Position numbers and translations under genes: made by a program
Shown: piece by piece, positions 21,248 to 33,418 of the stretch
How positions within the stretch are numbered: position 1 is the stretch's first letter
How the letters are laid out: each line of letters opens with the position of its first letter
Assembly (NCBI GenBank): GCA_012103075.1
Contig: JAAVLQ010000001.1
Span: 2,270,001 to 2,334,000, forward strand
Length of the DNA: 64,000 nt
From: Brucella cytisi
Lineage (GTDB): Bacteria; Pseudomonadota; Alphaproteobacteria; Rhizobiales; Rhizobiaceae
Reading direction: 5' to 3'
Notes under the pieces: model-generated
Told to the model about the DNA's origin: nothing
What the model saw: only the letters and a program-made list of their open reading frames with translations
The model's database searches: none

Positions 21248-22488
21248 TCAACTTCTGTAATCGCCATTAATGGCGACATATTCCTTTGTGAGGTCGCAGG
21301 TCCAGACAGTTGCCTTGCCCTTGCCTATCCCCAGATCGACGCGAATGCGAATATCCTCGCCCTGCATATAGGTGGACGTCGCTGCTTCCGAATAGGCCGG
21401 ATCGCGCTCGCCCTGATGCGCAACACGAATATCGCCGAACCAGATCGCGAGCAGGTCACGATCGGCAGGTTCACCAGCCTTGCCTACGGCCATGACCACG
21501 CGGCCCCAATTGGCGTCTTCACCGGCAACAGCCGTCTTGACCAGCGGCGAATTGGCGATGGAAAGCGCGATCTTCTTGGCAGACGCTGCGGATTTTGCGC
21601 CCGTCACTTCCACTTCCACCATCTTGCGTGCACCCTCACCGTCGCGCACGACCTGCAGCGCAAGCGATTTAAGGAGGCGGCCGAGCGCCTTCTTGAATTC
21701 GCCAAGGCGCTTGTCGGCAGGATCAGTAATTTCAGGTGCACCACGTTCTGCCGCCGCACCAGTGGCGAACAGCATCAGCGTGTCCGATGTAGAAGTGTCG
21801 CTGTCTACCGTCACAGCATTGAAGGTCGAGCCAACGCCCTTGGAGAGCAGGCTCTGCAACACGTCAGCCTTGATCGGTGCATCGGTAACGACGAAGGAAA
21901 GCATCGTCGCCATATCCGGCGCGATCATGCCCGCGCCCTTGGCTATACCGTTGATCGTGACCGGCACCTGACCGAGCAGCACCGTTTCGGTCGCGACCTT
22001 CGGATAGGTATCGGTGGTCATGATCGCCTTGGCGGCTTCGGTCCAGAAATCCTCGACCGCATCCTTGTTCATGTCGCCGAGCAGATGCGCGAATTTGCTT
22101 GCATCGAGCGGTTCGCCGATCACGCCGGTTGAAGCCAGAAAGACATCTGTTGTGGCGCACCCGACCGCCCCGGCGGCAGCTTCAGCCGTTGCTTCCGTCG
22201 CTTCACGACCCTTGACGCCGGTAAAGGCATTGGCGTTGCCGGAATTGACGACGACCGCGCGGGCCTTTCCGTACACGAGATTGCGGCGGCAAAATCGACC
22301 GGCGCCGATGGGCAGAGCGAACGTGTAAAGACCCCTGCGGCTTCAGCCGGTCGGTCGAACACCATCAACATCACATCCGTTCGCCCCTTATACTTGATCC
22401 CGGCAGCAGCGGTAGCGATGCGCACGCCATGGACGACCGGCATTGTGGGGTAGTGTTTGGGAGCGAGCGGAGAAACAAACGCGGACAT
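21248..22488 (-). CDS. argJ: Bifunctional ornithine acetyltransferase / N-acetylglutamate synthase, one frameshift
   Basis: Recycles the acetyl group in arginine biosynthesis, moving it from N-acetylornithine to glutamate, and can also use acetyl-CoA. The self-cleavage site is in [12 protein letters not shown], cut before the Thr nucleophile. The first 66 residues ([17 protein letters not shown] to SAPVDF) are in one frame and the remainder in another; one T lost from the run near 22289 explains this ([18 protein letters not shown]). About 413 residues, normal for ArgJ. Upstream of the GNAT and mutT genes. Confidence 0.94.
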
Positions 22489-22638
22489 ATGTGCCTCGAT
22501 GGATGCGGTTTCGTAGAAACCCGAAAATCGTGATGCCCAGCAAACGGCGTTACGCGAATTTCGGATTCAAAATATGACGCGCGCATTGGAAAGGTTTGCT
22601 GTTTAAAATCAAGCGAGAAACGCAAGATCAGAATAAAA

Positions 22639-22662
22639 AACGCCCCGGCAAGCCGGGGCGTT
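22639..22662 (-). terminator. Terminator downstream of the parvulin gene
   Basis: Perfect inverted repeat AACGCCCCGGC (22639-22649) and GCCGGGGCGTT (22652-22662) with a 2-base gap, followed on the minus strand by a T run. It separates the peptidylprolyl isomerase gene from argJ. Confidence 0.88.
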
Positions 22663-22680
22663 GATATTTGAAGCCAGTTT

Positions 22681-23661
22681 TTACTGCTGTGGAGCAGCTT
22701 CTTCCGGCGCGTCATTCTTGTCCGCGCCTTCACGGGCTGCGGCGGCATCCTTCATGGCTTTCTCGACAGCCGGATCCTCGTAGTCGATCTTCATACCGTC
22801 ACGCAGCTTCTTGACGGTTTCCACATAACGCTCGCGCATGATGATCGAACGGATCTGGTCCTTGACCTGATCGAATGCCGGTGGCTGCTTGGTGCGACGA
22901 TCTTCGAGCTGGATCACATGGAAGCCGAACTGGGTCTGGACCGGCTCCTTGGTGTATTCACCCGGCTTGAGCGCAAAGGCGGCTTTTTCGAACTCCGGCA
23001 CCATCTGGCCTTCGGCGAAGTAGCCGAGATCGCCACCATTGGCTGCCGTGCCGTCGGTTGAGCTCTCCTTGGCGAGGTCCTCGAACTTGGCGCCGCCTTC
23101 AAGCTTCTTGATGATGGCTTCGGCTTCTTCCTTGGTCTTCACGAGGATGTGACGAGCGCGCACTTCCACCTGCGGTGGCATGGCTGCGATTTCCTTGTCG
23201 TAGCGCGCACGTACATCGTCATCGCTGATCTTGTCGACAACAGCATCCTTGAAATATTCGTTATGGAGCGCGCGTTCACGCAGGAATTCCATGCGATTCT
23301 TGAATTCACGGGACTGATCGAGCTTTTCCTTTTCCGCTTCACCAGCCATCGCCTTGATGTCGATCAGGGCAGCAAGCGCAGCCAGACGGCGCTGTTCGGC
23401 AGGAAGGCGCGAGAACTGCGGATCGAGATCGCCTGCAGCCTGATCGACTTCACCGACCGTGATGTCGTTGCCGTTGACGGTCGCCAGAACCTTGGACGGA
23501 TCTTCCTTTTCTGCAGGGGCTGCAGCCGGTGCAGCAGCAGGCTTTCCAGCATCCTGTGCGAATGCGGCGCCTGAGTAGCTTGCCAGCGCCACCGAGGCCG
23601 CCAGAGACATGCCGACGACAGCGAGAGCCTTGCGATAAGGGGCTTTCAGAATGGCTTTCAT
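22681..23661 (-). CDS. Periplasmic peptidylprolyl isomerase (PpiC/parvulin, PrsA/SurA-like)
   Basis: Folding helper for exported proteins. A signal peptide ends at about AAFAQDAG, followed by an Ala/Pro-rich linker, an N-terminal chaperone helix region, and a parvulin domain from about EVRARHILVKTKEEAEA to FGFHVIQLEDRR. Length 326 residues with a charged tail, uninterrupted. Divergent from secA, so an exported folding factor and the export motor share a 468-base promoter region; that link is suggestive only. Confidence 0.92.
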   Translation of the reverse strand: MKAILKAPYRKALAVVGMSLAASVALASYSGAAFAQDAGKPAAAPAAAPAEKEDPSKVLATVNGNDITVGEVDQAAGDLDPQFSRLPAEQRRLAALAALIDIKAMAGEAEKEKLDQSREFKNRMEFLRERALHNEYFKDAVVDKISDDDVRARYDKEIAAMPPQVEVRARHILVKTKEEAEAIIKKLEGGAKFEDLAKESSTDGTAANGGDLGYFAEGQMVPEFEKAAFALKPGEYTKEPVQTQFGFHVIQLEDRRTKQPPAFDQVKDQIRSIIMRERYVETVKKLRDGMKIDYEDPAVEKAMKDAAAAREGADKNDAPEEAAPQQ

Positions 23662-24129
23662 ATGGAATTCTCTCCTTCGTGGCCGCTTACCGGCCCGATG
23701 AATGCGGCGGAATTTGGCCCGGATCTCCCCAATATTGCAACAAAGGAAAGGTTTTCCAGCCCATGGTGTGGCGAATCCGAAATTCGCATCACTTTGGAGC
23801 AGTGTTGCTAACGAATTTCGGATTCAAAGCCACACCAGCAATATATAGAATCGAGTGCGGTTTACAGATTTGAATTCCTGAACGCAGATGCCATGCAAAT
23901 GACAGGAACTTCAAATCCACCACACTGGAGCAACGTTGACATCGCCCGAAGCCCCTCTTATCTGTCCTTCGGCTTTACGTCCAGTAAGGGGCGGGGAATT
24001 GCGCCGGAAATGCGCCGTAACGGGCAGCTTTCGCAGCGCAGTTTTCTTGCAATTGTTTCAATACGCGTGAATAAAGCATTCGACATTGCCGGAAGCGCTT
24101 CCGGCTGAACGGACAGGAAAGGACCAGTG
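23662..24129. other. Divergent promoter region between the parvulin gene and secA
   Basis: 468 bases with no supported gene. Short open frames here (for example 23893-24108) have no family resemblance. A 12-base motif, CGAATTTCGGAT/GAATCCGAAATTCG, occurs twice in opposite orientation (about 23774-23786 and 23814-23826), and a similar ACGCGAATTTCGGATTCAAA also lies at 22553-22572. This could be a short regulatory or repeated motif. No secM-like ORF was recognised before secA. Confidence 0.45.
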
Positions 24130-26849
<2,720 letters not shown>

Positions 26850-26881
26850 TGTGAGCCGAGCTCATCATCGCATCTATCGAA

Positions 26882-26912
26882 CAAACCCCGGCAAGCCATT
26901 TGCCGGGGTTTG
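26882..26912 (+). terminator. secA terminator
   Basis: Perfect 13-bp inverted repeat CAAACCCCGGCAA (26882-26894) and its complement (26900-26912) with a 5-base loop and a T-rich tail. The insertion sequence begins ten bases further on, so the IS landed just outside the secA transcription unit. Confidence 0.88.
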
Positions 26913-26921
26913 TGTTTTCTA

Positions 26922-27768
26922 GCGCTCGTGGACAAAGGTTGACTGCGGAATCGTTTTTTGATTCAAGGCTGCCATTTGGAGGCTGCTTTGGGCGAACGGA
27001 TAGGTTTGACAGACGATGAATGGTCGGTAATCAGTCCGCTTCTACCTGCTGAAAGTGGGCGTGGATGCCGCCCTGCTCAGGACAATCGGCGTTATTTCGA
27101 AGGCATGCTGTGGATGGCGCGTACAGAAGCGCAATGGCGGCATCTGCCTGATGAATACGGCAAGTGGAACAGTGTCTTCCGCCGATATCGACGCTGGGTC
27201 GAGACCGGTGTTTTCGAGGCAATGCTTGAGACACTGGCCGAACTGGTAGAACGGGATCGAAGTGCCGACATGATCGACAGTACCGTCGTCCGGGCACACC
27301 ATTGTGCAGTCGGCATAAAAGGGGACTCAAGAGACCGAGGCGCTTGGCCGATCGCGCGGCGGTTTCACAACCAAGCTCCATGCCCGGTGCGATGCGAAAG
27401 GCCGACTGCCGGGCTTCGTCCTGACGCCCGGACAAACGCATGATACGCAAGGCTTCGCGCCGTTGTTCCGGATGATCTCCGACCAGATCGAGGCGTTCCT
27501 CGCCGACAAGGGGTACGACGCTGACGCCATTCGCGAAGAGATCGCCAGCGCCAACATCGAGGCCGTCATTCCGACAAAGAGCAACAGACGCCAACCAGTC
27601 CCGCACGACAAAGCCAAATACAAATGGCGTAATCAGATCGAGCGCCTCTTCAACAAGCTCAAGAACTGGCGACGGGTCGCAACCCGATACGACAAGACCA
27701 AGGAATCCTACCTCGGTTTCGTCGCAATCGCTGCAGTCAAACTATGGATACCCTTTGTCCACGAGCGC
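26922..27768 (+). mobile_element. IS5-family (IS427-like) insertion sequence, 847 bp, with TA target duplication
   Basis: Terminal inverted repeats GCGCTCGTGGACAAAGG (26922-26938) and their complement at the right end (27752-27768) match over 17 bases. The flanks are CTA on the left and TAG on the right, which is the CTAG target with a duplicated TA (26920-26921 and 27769-27770) that is typical of the IS427 group. One transposase gene fills the element. Recent insertion is suggested by the perfect ends and intact duplication. Confidence 0.9.
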
Positions 27769-27771
27769 TAG
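26958..27771 (+). CDS. IS5-family transposase, in two frames
   Basis: DDE transposase. The N-terminal half contains LTDDEWSVISPLLP and the first acidic residue region DMIDSTVVRAHH. The C-terminal half contains ADKGYDADAIR and the Y-x2-R-x3-E-type motif RNQIERLFNKLKNWRRVATRYDK. The halves meet near 27318 in the run AAAAGGGG. Removing one A gives GIKGTQETEALGRSRGGFTTK, as in related elements. Some IS427-group elements use programmed frameshifting, but the many other indels here make an error more likely. Start codon uncertain: TTG at 26958 or a later TTG. The TAG stop (27769-27771) is formed by the duplicated target, not by the element. Confidence 0.88.
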
Positions 27772-27992
27772 CACACGATGGACGTCGATATGCACCGCGA
27801 GCAGTTGTATGACTTGCTTTATTTTAGATGCTTCAAATATAGATGCCGTTTAGAAAATACTCACCATTCCTTGAAGTCTTGCGACCTTCGGCAGATTAGA
27901 CTTTTTCTTTTTCTCTTTATAAAGAACTCCTGTCTAAGGTTTTCATGCGCCTCATAACCAACAAAGCATAGGCGTGAAAATCGGGTTATCCG

Positions 27993-29462
27993 GTGCTAAA
28001 CAAGCAGGTCCCAAGAGGCTTGCAAAGACAGGGTTGGCAAACAGTGCGGTTTTCGGCAGCTGAAACGGCGAGCCGGTTTCTACCCGGCAGGATCGCAGCC
28101 ACGCTTCGTCCCGTGACGGAGCGGCTGGATGCCGTACTTACGGATAGCGGACCACAGGCAAGCGCGCAGCGCTCTTCCCTCGTCGCCTTTTCCGTGCGCG
28201 TTGCGAGCGCTGCTATTGCCCTCCTGTCTCAGGTTATTCTCGCCCGCTGGATGGGGAATTCGAGTACGGCATCTTCGTCCTCGTCTGGCTGACCATGATA
28301 ATTATCGGCGATCTGGCCTGTTTCGGACTGCACACCACGATTATCCGCTTCGTACCGGAATATATGCAGCGCCAGACGTTCGGCCTCGTGCGCGGGATCA
28401 TCCGGACCGGACGCGTCTTCGCTTTTGCAGCCGCTACATTCATCGCGTTTCTGGGTGCGGGCCTGCTGCTCCTACTCAAAGACCATGTCACAAGCTATTA
28501 TCTCGTGCCGTTCATCCTCGGCTTCATCTGCCTGCCAATGATTACGCTCGGCAATATGCTGGATGGCATTGCGCGCTCGCGCACTGGGTGATGATGGCGC
28601 TGACGCCAAGCTATATCGTCCGCCCACTTCTGGTTCTCCTGTTCATGATCATCGCACATGAAGCGGGATTACCTTCCAGTGCAACTATCGCGCTGGCAGT
28701 ATCGATTGCCGCAACGTGGCTGACCACCGTCGGACAATTTCTGACCGTCGACCGCTCGCTGGAAAAGATATTCCCGCCGCAACGCGTGATCAGCGTCTTG
28801 GCGAATGGATGAAAGTTGCCCTGCCGATTTTCCTCGTGGAAGGCTTTTTCTTCCTGCTCATCAATGTCGATGTTCTGATGGTTGGCCACGCGCTCGACCC
28901 CGAGCATGTCGCGATCTATTTTGCGGCAACGAAGATCATGGCGCTCGCGCATTTCGTCTATTTCGCCGTGAAAGCCAGTGTCGCGCAGCGCTACTCGGAC
29001 CTGCTGCACAGCGGTGATCGCGCCGAATTTGCAAGCTTCGCCGAAGCGTCCGTCCGCTGGACATTCTGGCCTACGCTGTTCCTCGGCGCAGTCATTCTGC
29101 TCACCGGCTATCCGCTCCTGCGGCTTTTCGGTCCAGCCTTCACAGCGGGCTATCCGCTTCTGTTCATCCTGATCATCGGGGTGATCGCACGTGCCAGCGT
29201 CGGCCCGGCGGAAAGCCTTCTGAACATGTCGGGAAAGCAGAATATCTGCGCGCTCCTTTATGCCGTGACACTTGCTGTCAACGTTATTCTCAATCTCGTT
29301 CTGATACCGCGCTTCGGCCTGACAGGCGCCGCCATTTCGACAGCTATTGCCATGCTGATGGAAGCGGCACTTCTTTCAGCGGCCGTATCACGCACCTTGC
29401 ACATAACCATGTTCATTCTCATTCCACGAGACCGTACCAAGACCTCGGAGGGGACTTTGTAA
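27993..29462 (+). CDS. Oligosaccharide flippase (MOP/PST superfamily), three frameshifts
   Basis: Multi-pass membrane protein of the polysaccharide transporter group that flips lipid-linked sugars, with 12-14 predicted helices over about 490 residues. It is read as four pieces joined after restoring one base each near 28256 (RWMG-EFEYGIFV), 28587 and 28790 (before RLGEWMKVALPIFLVEG). The start ATG at 27993 is followed by a 60-residue polar N-terminus. The C-terminal part has LNMSGKQNICALLYAV and LVLIPRFGLTGAAIST, typical of Wzx-like proteins. Its stop overlaps the start of the acetyltransferase gene (TAATG). Which glycan it moves cannot be told. No glycosyltransferases are adjacent in the window. 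Three indels, all losses, could also mean real decay, so activity is uncertain. Confidence 0.8.
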
Positions 29463-30746
29463 TGGCCGCGAAACCTTTGCTTGAAGAATCGGCAGGCGGA
29501 AATGCAGCTCACATCGTTTCGGAACTCTCCGAGAGCGGTTTGGCGCACGAAGCTGTCAAAAGCTGGAGGAAAGCCTTCACAGCCGCGATATACCGCGCAA
29601 GCTGGCAATCTATGGCGCTGCGGCAGGCTTCGAACTGCGCGACGAACTCGATCACTTGAGCAACCGGACCGTCGAACCGAATGTGTTCTTCAATGCACGG
29701 TTTCTGGCGCCAGCCATGCCGCGCCTTGAGGATCGCGAAGTTCGCTTCATGGTCATGCGCGACGAAAACGAAATCCGCAGCCGCCTGCGCTTCGTCATGC
29801 CCTATACGATCGAGCGTCCCGGCTTGCCGCTATCGACGCCTGTGATCCGTGCATGGTCGACACCATTCGGACCGCAGGGCACGCCACTGATCGATCACGA
29901 TGACCCTGTCGGCGTGCTGGACGATCTGTTCGACATTCTCGCACGCAGGCATCTCAAATTGCCTGATGTGCTTGTGCTGCCGGAAATGCGGGCTAACGGC
30001 CCGGCGGCAAACTGATCCGTTCTGTGGCGGTGGGCCGTCAATTGCCTTTGGTCGCCATAGAGCAGAAGGAGCGCCCCTTTCTCGAGAGCGATCTGGACGG
30101 CGACGCCTATATCAAGCAAGCAATCGGTGCACACCATCGCCGGGATTACAATCGTCTGTGGCGCAGGCTAGCCGAAAAGGGCGAGCTTGCCTATCGCGTC
30201 GCCCGCACGCCCGACGATGTGCGTCACGCGTTCGAACATTTCCTGACGCTGGAAGCGAGTGGCTGGAAAGGCAAACGCGGCACCGCCATGGCCGTAGACC
30301 GGTTTCGCGCCGCCTTCGCCCGCGAGGCAGTCAACAATCTTGCTGAACGCGACTGCGTGCGCGTGCACACGCTTGAGCTCTACGGACGGGTTATCGCCAT
30401 TTTGATCGTCTTTACGGTTTCAGGAGAAGCCCGGACACGGAAAACAGCTTATGACGAAAGCCTGAACGCCCGGTCGCCCGGCGTACTTCTCATGATCGAA
30501 GTCGTGAAGAACCATCTGAACGATCCGAACATCAACCGCACCGATTCCTGCGCCGTCCCCGATCATCCGGTCATGATGCGGCTGTTCGACAAGCGCGAGA
30601 CAATCGAAACGCTGGTGATTGGCCTCAACCCATCCACGGATAAGCTTGTCCGTCAGGCTGCCTCGCAGATTCATCTTTATCAGCGAACCCGCAATCTGGC
30701 CCGCATTGTGCGCAATCGCATCCGCAGCTTCACCGAGAGGAAATAG
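29462..30746 (+). CDS. CelD/BcsL-like GNAT acetyltransferase, two frameshifts
   Basis: About 428 residues with a C-terminal GNAT-like domain of the type found in CelD/BcsL cellulose-acetylation proteins and other exopolysaccharide clusters (HHRRDYNRLWRRLAEKG, FLTLEASGWKGKRGTAM, KTAYDESLNARSPGVLLM). It likely acylates a sugar or lipid-linked glycan. Lost bases near 29557 (A run) and 30005 (G/C run) split it; restored, it reads EAVKKLEESLHSRDIP and NGPGGKLIRSV. Its ATG overlaps the flippase stop, so the two form one unit. Confidence 0.82.
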
Positions 30747-30898
30747 GGGCGAGTTTAAGCGACCTTAAAAAGCCCAGAAATCGCTGTCCTGGATCTCCGA
30801 TGCCGGATTATCCGGCAAGAATGTTGCGATTGCAGTTTTGCGGAAGCCCTGCGAAGCTCCATCCTCAACAGCCACTTCGGAATTTTGAAGGTTCAGGA

Positions 30899-32530
30899 AT
30901 GCGGTTTCCACGCCCGACTATCGCCAGCGGCACGCTTTGCGTCCTGACCGCATTTTATCTCCTCGCTTTCACAAATAGCTCCTTCTGGCAGCGGCTGATC
31001 GCCTACTTTGACCATCCGCAAAAGCTGGTTGTTGGGGCAGCGGCCATCCTTCTCATCCATATCGCCGTGCTGATGGCCTTCTCGGCAAAATATGTCATCA
31101 AGCCTGTTCTCATTTTCGCAATATGGATGGCCGCAGGTGGGTCCTATTTTACGGATACTTTCGGCACGATCATCGATCGCGATGTGGTCGAGGCAACGCT
31201 CACAACGACAAAGGCAGAGTCGGGCCATCTGATAACGACGGGCTTTCTGCTGCATATGCTGCTTTATGCTGTCGTTCCCACGCTTTTCATCATCTGGGTC
31301 CGTGTGAAGCACCGGCCTTTGCTGCAGAAGCTTCTGGTCAATAGTGTCTCGATCATCGTCTGCCCGGCTGTCGCGATCGCACTTATCGGCTCCGATTACG
31401 GCAGCTTCTCTTCGATGTACCGCGAACACCGCTCCGACATCATGGAACGGTTGATGCCCGGCACACCGCTCAAGAGCACCGTGCAATATATCGTGCGTGA
31501 CATGAATGACAGGCAGATCGTCATGCAGCCACTCGGCCTCGATGCAAAACAGGCGTTGCCGCCGATTGCGTCGGGCAAGAAACTCCTGACCGTTATCGTG
31601 GTGGGCGAAACGGCACGCGCCCAGAATTTCAGCCTTTACGGCTACCCGCGTGAGACCAATCCCGAACTGAAGCAGCAGGATATCGTTACCTTTCCAAACA
31701 CAACAAGCTGCGGCACGGACACCTCCGTTTCCGTGCCATGTATGTTCTCGCCCTTTCCGCGCGAGGAATATTCGAGCTCCAAGTTCCACAGCTCGGAAAA
31801 TCTGATGGACCTCCTCAATCATGCCGGCGTGCAGGTGGCGTGGTACGAGAATAATACCGGCAGCAAGGGCGTTTCGGATCGCATACCGACGGTCGACCTG
31901 CAGAATTCAAACAATGCGCAATATTGCGAAGGCGGCGAATGTCTCGACCAAATTCTGGTCGACCAGCTCCGTGACCACCTGAAGAACGTAAACGGCAACG
32001 CCACCATTGTCCTGCATATGACCGGCAGTCACGGACCGTCCTATTATCGGCGTTATCCGCCGGAATTCGCCAAGTTCAAGCCTGAGTGCCGCACGAGCGA
32101 ATTTTCCGATTGCACGACGGACCAGATCGTCAATGCCTACGACAATTCGATCCTCTATACCGATCATACATTGTCGGAGATCATCAACGTCCTGAAGGCA
32201 AGCGAAGACCGTTTTGCTCCGGCCATGATCTATATGTCCGACCATGGCGAATCGCTGGGCGAAGATGATCTTTATCTGCATGCAGCACCCTATTTCATCG
32301 CGCCTGACGTCCAGACACACATCCCATTCGTCGCGTGGTTCTCGCCGGGCTATGGGAACGCCACCGGGCTCGACACGGCTTGCGTCAAACAGGATGCTGC
32401 CGCCCCTTCTTCGCACGACAATCTGTTCCACACGGTCATCGGCATGATGGGCGTGAAAACATCAGCCTATGATCAGGCGCTCGACCGCTTTGCCAACTGC
32501 CGGAAAGCCAATGTCGCAACGTCGAACTAG
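30899..32530 (+). CDS. eptA: Lipid A phosphoethanolamine transferase
   Basis: Inner-membrane enzyme with a periplasmic catalytic domain that adds phosphoethanolamine to lipid A, lowering its negative charge. Five N-terminal helices (first at about FYLLAFTNSSFWQ) precede the alkaline-phosphatase-like domain. The zinc-binding VVGETARAQNF, the nucleophile region TTSCGTDTSVSVPCMFS and the SDHGESLGE motif are all seen. About 543 residues from MRFPRPT; the frame is open upstream to an ATG at 30800 but without membrane character. Uninterrupted. Enzymes of this family (EptA/PmrC, MCR) give polymyxin resistance when active. Confidence 0.93.
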   Translation: MRFPRPTIASGTLCVLTAFYLLAFTNSSFWQRLIAYFDHPQKLVVGAAAILLIHIAVLMAFSAKYVIKPVLIFAIWMAAGGSYFTDTFGTIIDRDVVEATLTTTKAESGHLITTGFLLHMLLYAVVPTLFIIWVRVKHRPLLQKLLVNSVSIIVCPAVAIALIGSDYGSFSSMYREHRSDIMERLMPGTPLKSTVQYIVRDMNDRQIVMQPLGLDAKQALPPIASGKKLLTVIVVGETARAQNFSLYGYPRETNPELKQQDIVTFPNTTSCGTDTSVSVPCMFSPFPREEYSSSKFHSSENLMDLLNHAGVQVAWYENNTGSKGVSDRIPTVDLQNSNNAQYCEGGECLDQILVDQLRDHLKNVNGNATIVLHMTGSHGPSYYRRYPPEFAKFKPECRTSEFSDCTTDQIVNAYDNSILYTDHTLSEIINVLKASEDRFAPAMIYMSDHGESLGEDDLYLHAAPYFIAPDVQTHIPFVAWFSPGYGNATGLDTACVKQDAAAPSSHDNLFHTVIGMMGVKTSAYDQALDRFANCRKANVATSN

Positions 32531-32759
32531 GACATTTGGCATCGCGCGCAGATAGCTGATTATATTAGCCAAACCAATAATTTGAGCCATCCGACAAAGC
32601 GTGGTACACTTTGCCTTGGGAGAGCGCATGGACAGGCGGAAGAGGAGGTCCGCACCGGTGCAATCCGGCACTTTGAACAAGTGTCTGAAGCCCGGATAAT
32701 TATAAAAGCTTCCGTCTGGCTCAAACGCTATCGCGCCCTCCCGGGGAAGGAGATGCGCT

Positions 32760-32861
32760 ATGGAATATTTTCACTATGTCAGCACGCTGGATTACGTCCT
32801 GCTGGGCTTCATCGCCTTGCTGGTTTTCTGGAATCTGGTTGAAGCGAACTTGCGCAGATAG
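32760..32861 (+). CDS. 33-residue single-pass membrane microprotein
   Basis: ATG at 32760 follows a strong ribosome binding site (GGGGAAGGAG at 32743-32752). The product starts MEYFHYVSTLDY, has one hydrophobic helix (VLLGFIALLVFWNLV), and ends with a positive EANLRR tail, so the topology is N-out/C-in or N-in without a signal peptide. I do not recognise the family. It resembles in build the small subunits of membrane complexes (CydX/KdpF type), but no such complex is next to it. It lies 229 bases after eptA with its own leader, so it may be separately expressed. Confidence 0.6.
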   Translation: MEYFHYVSTLDYVLLGFIALLVFWNLVEANLRR

Positions 32862-33123
32862 ATGACGGCGGCTTATCTCAAAGCCGCGCAACCACATAAA
32901 GCCTGCTGCGCCTGACACGATCAGGAACGGGCTTGTTGACTGGAACGCTGCCGTGACGATGAGCGGTTGATTGAATCATACGTCATTACTTCTTACCCTT
33001 TCAGCCGTCTGTCTGAAGAGGAGTGCAAGCTGCACTTTTGAGCAATTGACCTCGTTTCGTTTAGCCGGTATATCCCAACCCGCTGTCCCTTTGGACCATA
33101 TCGAACTGCTTCGGCAGAAATGT

Positions 33124-33208
33124 GCGGGTGTGGTGGAACTGGTAGACGCGCCGGACTCAAAATCCGGTTCCGAAAGGAGTGTCGGTTCGATTCCGACCAC
33201 CCGCACCA
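33124..33208 (+). tRNA. tRNA-Leu, anticodon CAA
   Basis: 85 bases with encoded CCA. Acceptor arms GCGGGTG and CACCCGC pair fully; the anticodon stem CCGGA/TCCGG closes the loop CTCAAAA with anticodon CAA (reads UUG). The long variable arm (TTCCGAAAGGAGT region) and the T arm with GGTTCGATTCC are present, as expected for a class II tRNA. Confidence 0.97.
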
Positions 33209-33418
33209 TACTTCAAAAAATTACCCGAAATCATTCTCCTCTTGCGCACCTGCGCGTACTAGCCCGAAAGATCATTCTGGCTAGTTTCAACAATGGCGAG
33301 CGAGATGATCACCAAATTGGTGTTCTGCTAACATTTGTTTGCTTATTCACTCCATATCGACAACGATGATGCCGTTTTAATACTTCCGGGATACAGGCGC
33401 AGGAGGGAGGCCCCCACC

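Noticed and set aside
23893..24108. 71-codon ORF upstream of secA as a secM-like leader
   Set aside because: No signal peptide and no arrest-motif resemblance. Ribosome binding site absent.
32721..32973. Minus-strand open stretch reading LIVTAAFQSTSPFLIVSGAAGFMWLRGFEIS, possible membrane protein fragment
   Set aside because: Hydrophobic and tempting, but it has no good start codon, its second half is antisense to the 33-residue ORF, and I recognise no family. It could be a decayed fragment.
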